NCBI GenBank assembly: GCA_030684405.1
Contig: JAUXYA010000021.1
Coordinates: 248,001 to 312,000, forward strand
Direction of reading: 5' to 3'
Length of the DNA: 64,000 nt
Source: Burkholderiales bacterium
GTDB lineage: Bacteria > Pseudomonadota > Gammaproteobacteria > Burkholderiales > SG8-41
Made by a program: the position numbers and the translations under genes. The notes under the pieces were generated by a model. It was not told where the DNA came from. It searched no databases and saw only the letters and a program-made list of their open reading frames with translations. This document shows positions 59,101 through 64,000 of this stretch, one piece after another. Each line of letters opens with the position of its first letter. Positions within the stretch are counted from its first letter, which is position 1.

Positions 59101-60513
59101 TTACTTGGTCAGCTCACGCACATCAGTGAGATGCCCTCTGATCGCAGCAGCAGCGGCCATTGCCGGACTGACGAGATGGGTGCGGCCACCCGGCCCCTGG
59201 CGATTGCGGAAGTTGCGGTTGGAGGTCGAAGCGCAGCGTTCACCCGGCTGCAGGTAATCGCCGTTGATCGCAGTGCACATCGAGCAGCCGGGATCGCGCC
59301 ATTCGAAACCGGCATCAGTGAACACGCGGTCGAGGCCCTCGGCTTCAGCCTGACGTTTGACCGCCATCGAACCGGGCACCACCCAAGTCGTCACTTTCGC
59401 CTTGCCGTGTTTCGCCACTTCAGCGGCAGCGCGCAGGTCCTCGATGCGGGCATTGGTGCAAGAGCCGATAAACACGCGGTCGAGCTTTATATCCTGCAGT
59501 GCCATCCCGGGACGCAGCGCCATGTATTCCAACGCGGTTTCGTACTCGGCACGCTTCCTGACATCCTTGATGCCCGCAGGATCGGGGACAACACCGGTGA
59601 TCGGCAGCGCGTGTTCAGGCGTGATGCCCCAGGTTGCCGTAGGCGCGATCTGCGCGGCATCCAGAGTCACTGCCTTGTCGAAGTGCGCGTCGTCGTCGCT
59701 GGCCAGGGCGCGCCAGCCGTCCAAAGCCTGTTCCCATGTCTTTCCCTTCGGTGCATAGGGGCGGCCTTCAACCCAGGCATAGGTCTTGTCATCAGGCGCG
59801 ATCAGGCCGACGCGGCCACCGGCCTCGATCGACATGTTGCAGACGGTCATGCGGCCTTCCATGCTCAGGGCGCGGATGGCAGGGCCGGCGTATTCGATGG
59901 CATGGCCGGTAGCGCCATCGACGCCGATCTGCGCGATCAGCGCAAGGATCAGGTCCTTCGCGCTGACGCCAAAGCCGAGTTCGCCGTCGACGATCACGCG
60001 CAGCGCCTTGGGCTTCCTTTGCCATAGCGTCTGGGTCGCCATCACGTGCGCGAATTCGGATGCGCCAACGCCGTAGGCAAGGCAGCCGAAGGCGCCGTGG
60101 GTTGAGGTATGTGAATCGTTACCGATCACAAACAACCCCGGCTGGATGATGCCCTGCTCCGGCGGCACGACGTGCATGATGCCCTGGTGCTCGTGCGCCA
60201 TACCGAACAGCGTGACACCATACTTGTGCGCAAGATTCTGCAGGTCGATCACCATGTTGCGGATACCGATGTCGGGGATGCCATCGGTTCCCTTGGCACG
60301 GCCGGTGGTCGGCACGTAATGGTCAGTGAAGGCGAAAATCTGCTGCGGCTTCCTCACCTTGCGCCCGGATTTCTCCAGCGCCGTGAAAGCGTGCAGCGTA
60401 TTCTCCTGCGCCAGCGCGACATCGACGTACATCAGCGACTCACCTTCTTCGGTGAGGATATGGTGCGAATTCCAGAGTTTCTCGATGATCGATTGCGGGG
60501 TGTTGCTGGTCAT
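59101..60513 (-). CDS. leuC: 3-isopropylmalate dehydratase large subunit-like (LeuC), copy 1
   Basis: The 470-residue protein has the LeuC iron-sulfur cysteines in FIGSCTNARIEDLRAA and DPGCSMCTAINGD, and the NDSHTSTHGAFGCLAYGVG active-site loop. It should dehydrate and rehydrate a 2- or 3-hydroxy diacid with the LeuD-like partner. The MCTAIN sequence replaces the more usual MCLAMN of LeuC. It lies beside copy 2 with only one small subunit. Confidence 0.88.
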   Translation of the reverse strand: MTSNTPQSIIEKLWNSHHILTEEGESLMYVDVALAQENTLHAFTALEKSGRKVRKPQQIFAFTDHYVPTTGRAKGTDGIPDIGIRNMVIDLQNLAHKYGVTLFGMAHEHQGIMHVVPPEQGIIQPGLFVIGNDSHTSTHGAFGCLAYGVGASEFAHVMATQTLWQRKPKALRVIVDGELGFGVSAKDLILALIAQIGVDGATGHAIEYAGPAIRALSMEGRMTVCNMSIEAGGRVGLIAPDDKTYAWVEGRPYAPKGKTWEQALDGWRALASDDDAHFDKAVTLDAAQIAPTATWGITPEHALPITGVVPDPAGIKDVRKRAEYETALEYMALRPGMALQDIKLDRVFIGSCTNARIEDLRAAAEVAKHGKAKVTTWVVPGSMAVKRQAEAEGLDRVFTDAGFEWRDPGCSMCTAINGDYLQPGERCASTSNRNFRNRQGPGGRTHLVSPAMAAAAAIRGHLTDVRELTK

Positions 60514-60551
60514 GATGCGGTGCTTCCTTGAAAATCAAGTTCAAAACTTCT

Positions 60552-60654
60552 AGCCACAGAGGGCACAGAGAACACAGAGAATTGCGAAAAACAGGGCATT
60601 TCTCTTTCGTGTTCTGGTTCGGTTTACTCTGTGTCCTCTGTGATCTCTGTGGCT
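60552..60654. repeat. CACAGAG-type inverted repeat between the LeuC genes
   Basis: A 29-base arm at 60552-60580 (AGCCACAGAGGGCACAGAGA...) matches 25 of 29 bases with the reverse complement of 60626-60654 (ending CTCTGTGGCT), with 45 bases between. Within each arm CACAGAG repeats three times at nine-base spacing. It is a hairpin-forming dispersed-type repeat with no coding frame. Confidence 0.85.
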
Positions 60655-60672
60655 CGCTTTTCGCCTTACGCC

Positions 60673-62079
60673 TTACTTCAACACTTCCCGAACATCCGCA
60701 AAGTGCCCCTTGAGCGCCGCCGCCGCAGCCATCGCCGGGCTGACGAGGTGGGTGCGTCCGCCTGGCCCCTGGCGGTTACGGAAGTTGCGGTTGGAAGTCG
60801 AAGCACAACGTTCACCGGGCTTCAACTGGTCGCCGTTGATAGCGGTGCACAGGGAGCAACCGGGATCGCGCCACTCGAAACCGGCGGCGGACAAAATTTT
60901 GTCCAGTCCCTCAGCCTCGGCCTGGCGCTTGACGGCCTTCGAACCCGGCACGACCCAGGCCGGCACGACGGCTTTGCCGCGTTTCGCAACTTCGGCAGCA
61001 GCGCGGATGTCCTCAATGCGGCTGTTGGTGCAGGAACCGATGAACACGCGGTCGATACGGATGTCCTGCAGGGCCATGCCCGCTTGAAGCCCCATGTAGT
61101 CCAGCGCCATGGTCCAGTCGCTGCGGCGGCGCTCGTCCGGGGCATTCTTCGGATCGGGCACGCAGTTGCCGACGGCACTGGCCATTTCCGGATTGACACC
61201 CCAGGTCACCATCGGCTCGATCTGCGCGGCATCAAGTTGCACTTCGCGTTCGAATTTCGCACCGACATCGCTGGGCAACGATTTCCACAGAGTCATCGCG
61301 GCATCCCATTCCGCGCCGGCCGTTGGCGCCCAGGGCCGGCCGTCCATGTAGGCATAAGTGGTGTCGTCGGGCGCGATCATGCCGCAACGCGCCCCAGCCT
61401 CGATCGACATGTTGCAGACCGTCATGCGCCCTTCCATGCTCATGCGCTGGAAGGTAGTGCCGGCGTATTCGATGGCATGGCCGACACCGCCCGCAGCGCC
61501 GATGTTCGCGATCACGGCAAGGATGATGTCCTTGGGCGCAACGCCGAAGCCGAGCTCGCCATTGACCCGGATACGCAGCGTTTTCGGCTTGCGCTGCCAG
61601 GTGGCCTGCGTTGCCATGACATGGGTCATGTCGGAGGCACCGATGCCAAAGGCAATGCTGCCGAAAGCACCATGGGTGGAAGTGTGCGAATCTGCGCCGC
61701 AGATCAGCATCCCCGGCTGGGTGATGCCCTGCTCCGGTGGCACGATGTGCAGGATGCCCTGCGCGGGATCGTCAAAGCCAAACAGGCGAATGCCGTGCAG
61801 CTTGGTGTTTTCGTGCTGGGCAATCACCATGTTGCGGATTTCATCGACAGCAATGCCGGCGATACCCTTGTCGCGCCCGGTGGTCGGCACATAGTGGTCG
61901 GCAAATGCAAAAACCTGCTGTGGCCGCGCGACCTTCTGGCTGCGCCGCTTCAGTGCGGCGAAGGCGTGGGAAGAACCCTCGTGGATCAGCGCGCGATCGA
62001 CATAGAGCAGGATTTCACCTTCCTCCTCGGCCACCACGTGGGCATCCCATATCTTGTCGAACATCGTGCGGGGGTTCAT
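60673..62079 (-). CDS. 3-isopropylmalate dehydratase large subunit-like (LeuC), copy 2
   Basis: The 468-residue protein has FIGSCTNSRIEDIRAA, DPGCSLCTAINGD and the GADSHTSTHGAFGSIAFGIG loop, so the cluster ligands are intact. It is a clear paralogue of copy 1, with the same ending ERCASTSNRNFRNRQGPGG. The ATG at 62079 overlaps the Bug gene stop by four bases (ATGA); longer frames upstream are antisense. Translational coupling to a Bug receptor suggests it acts on the solute that receptor captures. Confidence 0.9.
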   Translation of the reverse strand: MNPRTMFDKIWDAHVVAEEEGEILLYVDRALIHEGSSHAFAALKRRSQKVARPQQVFAFADHYVPTTGRDKGIAGIAVDEIRNMVIAQHENTKLHGIRLFGFDDPAQGILHIVPPEQGITQPGMLICGADSHTSTHGAFGSIAFGIGASDMTHVMATQATWQRKPKTLRIRVNGELGFGVAPKDIILAVIANIGAAGGVGHAIEYAGTTFQRMSMEGRMTVCNMSIEAGARCGMIAPDDTTYAYMDGRPWAPTAGAEWDAAMTLWKSLPSDVGAKFEREVQLDAAQIEPMVTWGVNPEMASAVGNCVPDPKNAPDERRRSDWTMALDYMGLQAGMALQDIRIDRVFIGSCTNSRIEDIRAAAEVAKRGKAVVPAWVVPGSKAVKRQAEAEGLDKILSAAGFEWRDPGCSLCTAINGDQLKPGERCASTSNRNFRNRQGPGGRTHLVSPAMAAAAALKGHFADVREVLK

Positions 62080-63107
62080 GGCGCACTTTGCTTGATCATG
62101 CCGAGCTCGCCGAGGATGGCACGATAGTTGGCATATTCCGAATCGAACAACTCGCGAGTCTGCGAGCTGTTCAGGTAGTTGGCTTCCCAGGTGTTCTGCT
62201 CCAGCGCCTGCTTCCATAGATCTGAAGTCACTGCCTTCGCCAGCACGCCGTCCCACCAGGCAATCTGCGCTGCGGTCATGCCCTTCGGACCAATGACGCC
62301 ACGCCAGGTATCCATTACCGCCTTGTAGCCTTGTTCGGTCCACGTCGGCGTGTCGGCATAGGGACCGCCGATACGCTTGGGCGCCAGAATACCGATGACC
62401 CTGATCTGCCCGGCTTGCACCATGCGCACCACCGATGACGGCGTGCCGGTATGGGCGTCGATATGGCCGCCCAGCAGCGCAGTCACGGCGTCGCCGCCCG
62501 AACCGAGCACAACAGCCTTCAGCTTGCGTGAATCGATGCCGCCCGCCTTTGCCACCAGCACAAAGGAAAGGTGATTGACGCTGCCCAGCGTGGTCGGTGT
62601 CGACACCGCCAGTGACTGTGGATCCTTGCGCAGGCGATCGATGAAATCCTGCCCGCGCTTTAACGGCGAATCGGCGCGCACTGCGACCACAGTGTATTCG
62701 CTGAACAGGTTGGCGATTGGCGTTACCTCGCGGTATTTGACCGTGCCCCGCCCGTTGAGGTCGTTGGCTATAAGGTTGGGCGAGTTGATCGCGACGACAT
62801 GGCCGTCTCCGGCGTTCTGGTTAAGGTAAAACAGAGATAGCGCGCCGCCGGCTCCGGGCTTGTTGGTGACATTGACCGGAACCGGCGAAAGCTTTTCTTC
62901 CTGGATGATTTTTTGCAACAGCCGTGCCGATCGGTCAATGCCGCCACCAGGCGTAGTCGGCACAACGATTTCAATGGGTTTTTCCGGCCGCCAGACTTGG
63001 GCCTGCGCGGGCAGCGTCGCCGTCAGAAAAATAGCTGCAATACTCAGCATGGGCATCACTCGTCTCAGCGCCATCGCCGCACCTACTACCGCATTAAATT
63101 TCATCAT
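62076..63107 (-). CDS. Bug-family (TctC) periplasmic solute receptor
   Basis: The 343-residue protein has a signal peptide (TATLPAQAQ) and WRPEKPIEIVVPTTPGGGIDRSARLLQ, VTNKPGAGGALSLFYLNQ, and LSEYTVVAVRADSPLKRGQDFIDRLRKDPQSL. It overlaps the upstream receptor's stop by four bases and the downstream LeuC-like start by four. It belongs to the same subgroup as those at 55747 and 63104. Confidence 0.92.
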   Translation of the reverse strand: MMKFNAVVGAAMALRRVMPMLSIAAIFLTATLPAQAQVWRPEKPIEIVVPTTPGGGIDRSARLLQKIIQEEKLSPVPVNVTNKPGAGGALSLFYLNQNAGDGHVVAINSPNLIANDLNGRGTVKYREVTPIANLFSEYTVVAVRADSPLKRGQDFIDRLRKDPQSLAVSTPTTLGSVNHLSFVLVAKAGGIDSRKLKAVVLGSGGDAVTALLGGHIDAHTGTPSSVVRMVQAGQIRVIGILAPKRIGGPYADTPTWTEQGYKAVMDTWRGVIGPKGMTAAQIAWWDGVLAKAVTSDLWKQALEQNTWEANYLNSSQTRELFDSEYANYRAILGELGMIKQSAP

Positions 63108-64000
63108 TGTTTGACCAGCCCCAGGTCGGTCAGAATGCCCTTGAAATCCTTGTATTCGCGATCGAGATAGCTTTTCGCCTTGCTGCTGTTGAGATAATTG
63201 TCTCCCCAGAAGTTCTTCGCAAGATCCTGCTTCCAGGCATCCGATTGGGTCATGGCAGCAAAAGTGGCATCCCAGAAGGCCATCTGCGCCGGCGTCATGC
63301 CCTTCGGACCCACCATGCCGCGCCAGGTGTCAAAACTCGCGTCTACGCCGAGGTCGCGCCAGGTCGGCACCGACGCCAAATCTTCGCCCAGCCGCCGTGG
63401 CGCGGAAATCGCCAGCGCCCGCAGCTTGCCGGCCTTGATATGCGGCAGCAGATTGGCCACCGGCGCCGGCACGACGTCGACATGGCCGCCCAGCAGTGAG
63501 CTGGTGACTTCACCACCCGACTTGAAAACCACCATCTTCAGGCGCTTGGTGTCGCCTCCAGCCTTGCCAATCACCTGCCCCACAACCATGTGGCTGGTGC
63601 CCCCGATCGCGGTGACGCCGAAACTCAGCGACTGCGGATCCTGCTTCAGCCGGGCCACCAGGTCGCGACCGTCCTTGATTGGCGAATCGGCACGCACCGC
63701 GAACAGGATGTACTCGCTGAACAGTTGTGCCAGTGGCGTCACATCGGTGTAAGTCAGGTTGCTTGAACCGGTGATGTGATTAGTCAGCAGTGGAACGGTG
63801 CTGACGGACACGAAATGGCCGTCGGCCGCATGCTGGTTCAGGTAAATCATGCCCAGTCGGCCGCCGGCACCGGGCTTGTTGACCACAACGCTCTTGTCGA
63901 CCAGCTTGAGATTCTGCAACAAGGCCTGCACCGCACGCCCGGTCTTGTCGGTACCGCCGCCGGGGCCCGAGGGCACTATCACTTCGACGTTGCGCTCGGG
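63104..64000 (-). CDS. Bug-family (TctC) periplasmic solute receptor, 5' end outside window
   Basis: The visible 298 residues include ERNVEVIVPSGPGGGTDKTGR at the window edge, VNKPGAGGRLGMIYLNQHAADGHFV and ADSPIKDGRDLVARLKQDPQSLSFG. The signal peptide and true start lie beyond base 64000. It is directly followed by the next Bug gene with a four-base overlap, so it is part of the same operon. Confidence 0.9.
   Translation of the reverse strand, partial: PERNVEVIVPSGPGGGTDKTGRAVQALLQNLKLVDKSVVVNKPGAGGRLGMIYLNQHAADGHFVSVSTVPLLTNHITGSSNLTYTDVTPLAQLFSEYILFAVRADSPIKDGRDLVARLKQDPQSLSFGVTAIGGTSHMVVGQVIGKAGGDTKRLKMVVFKSGGEVTSSLLGGHVDVVPAPVANLLPHIKAGKLRALAISAPRRLGEDLASVPTWRDLGVDASFDTWRGMVGPKGMTPAQMAFWDATFAAMTQSDAWKQDLAKNFWGDNYLNSSKAKSYLDREYKDFKGILTDLGLVKQ

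Noticed and set aside
58445-60513. Assignment of this LeuCD as the leucine biosynthesis enzyme
   Set aside because: No leuB or leuA nearby and the genes lie with receptors; left as LeuCD-like with substrate open.

Overview
The window is a dense, GC-rich chromosomal segment of a betaproteobacterium, most likely in or near the Burkholderiales. This placement is inferred from the divergent mdh / sdhCDAB-sdhE-gltA-odhAB-lpd-zapE layout, the many Bug (TctC-type) solute receptors, and DUF2970-type small proteins. No rRNA, tRNA, CRISPR array, phage gene, insertion sequence or transcriptional regulator was recognised.

Layout. (1) 1-9.2 kb: a TctB-TctA tripartite tricarboxylate transporter with a ModA-like binding protein that has no signal peptide; a DUF2007 zinc-ribbon protein; a MacAB/Lol-like adaptor-permease-ATPase operon; an MmgE/PrpD-family gene divergent from a citryl-CoA-lyase-like gene; DUF2970; a small lipoprotein. 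(2) 9.4-12.8 kb: an amidase between two close Bug paralogues facing each other, with a bidirectional terminator in between. (3) 13.3-19.0 kb: a tightly overlapping operon of acetate-CoA-ligase-like enzyme, 2-oxoacid dehydrogenase E1alpha, E1beta, E2 and a free-standing acyl carrier protein, with a SET-domain gene downstream; this is the least conventional gene set in the window. (4) 19.1-23.0 kb: PrpE-like propionyl-CoA synthetase, a Bug receptor and an AcuI/YhdH-type reductase. (5) 23.0-34.8 kb: the leftward TCA operon sdhCDAB-sdhE-gltA-odhA-odhB-lpd-zapE. (6) 35.3-45.4 kb: rightward mdh, prpC, prpD, a periplasmic thioredoxin-like gene and two tandem AcnA-type aconitases. (7) 45.5-48.2 kb: a CsbD remnant, a collagen-like lipoprotein, an NAD-type malic enzyme and a decayed histidine-kinase fragment. 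(8) 48.3-55.7 kb: a small catabolic region (TauD/TfdA dioxygenase, FAH-family hydrolase, VOC protein, TauE/SafE permease, signal-less DctP-like protein, P-loop kinase-like protein, polysaccharide deacetylase, LigI-like amidohydrolase, VIT-family transporter). (9) 55.7-64 kb: three related Bug receptors, two LeuC-type large subunits, one LeuD-type small subunit and a PhoD phosphatase, all leftward.

Together the genes describe an organism built around uptake and oxidation of organic acids. Six Bug receptors serve at most one TctAB pair here, CoA ligases and a citryl-CoA-lyase-like enzyme feed acyl-CoAs in, and a complete set of TCA enzymes (except fumarase, succinyl-CoA synthetase and isocitrate dehydrogenase) lies in the middle. 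Three families of short intergenic repeats occur: GTGAGC-type, CACAGAG-type, and a CCCTCTCC-type hairpin element. Many start sites were moved from the longest possible start using ribosome binding sites and overlap with neighbours; each case is stated in its entry.
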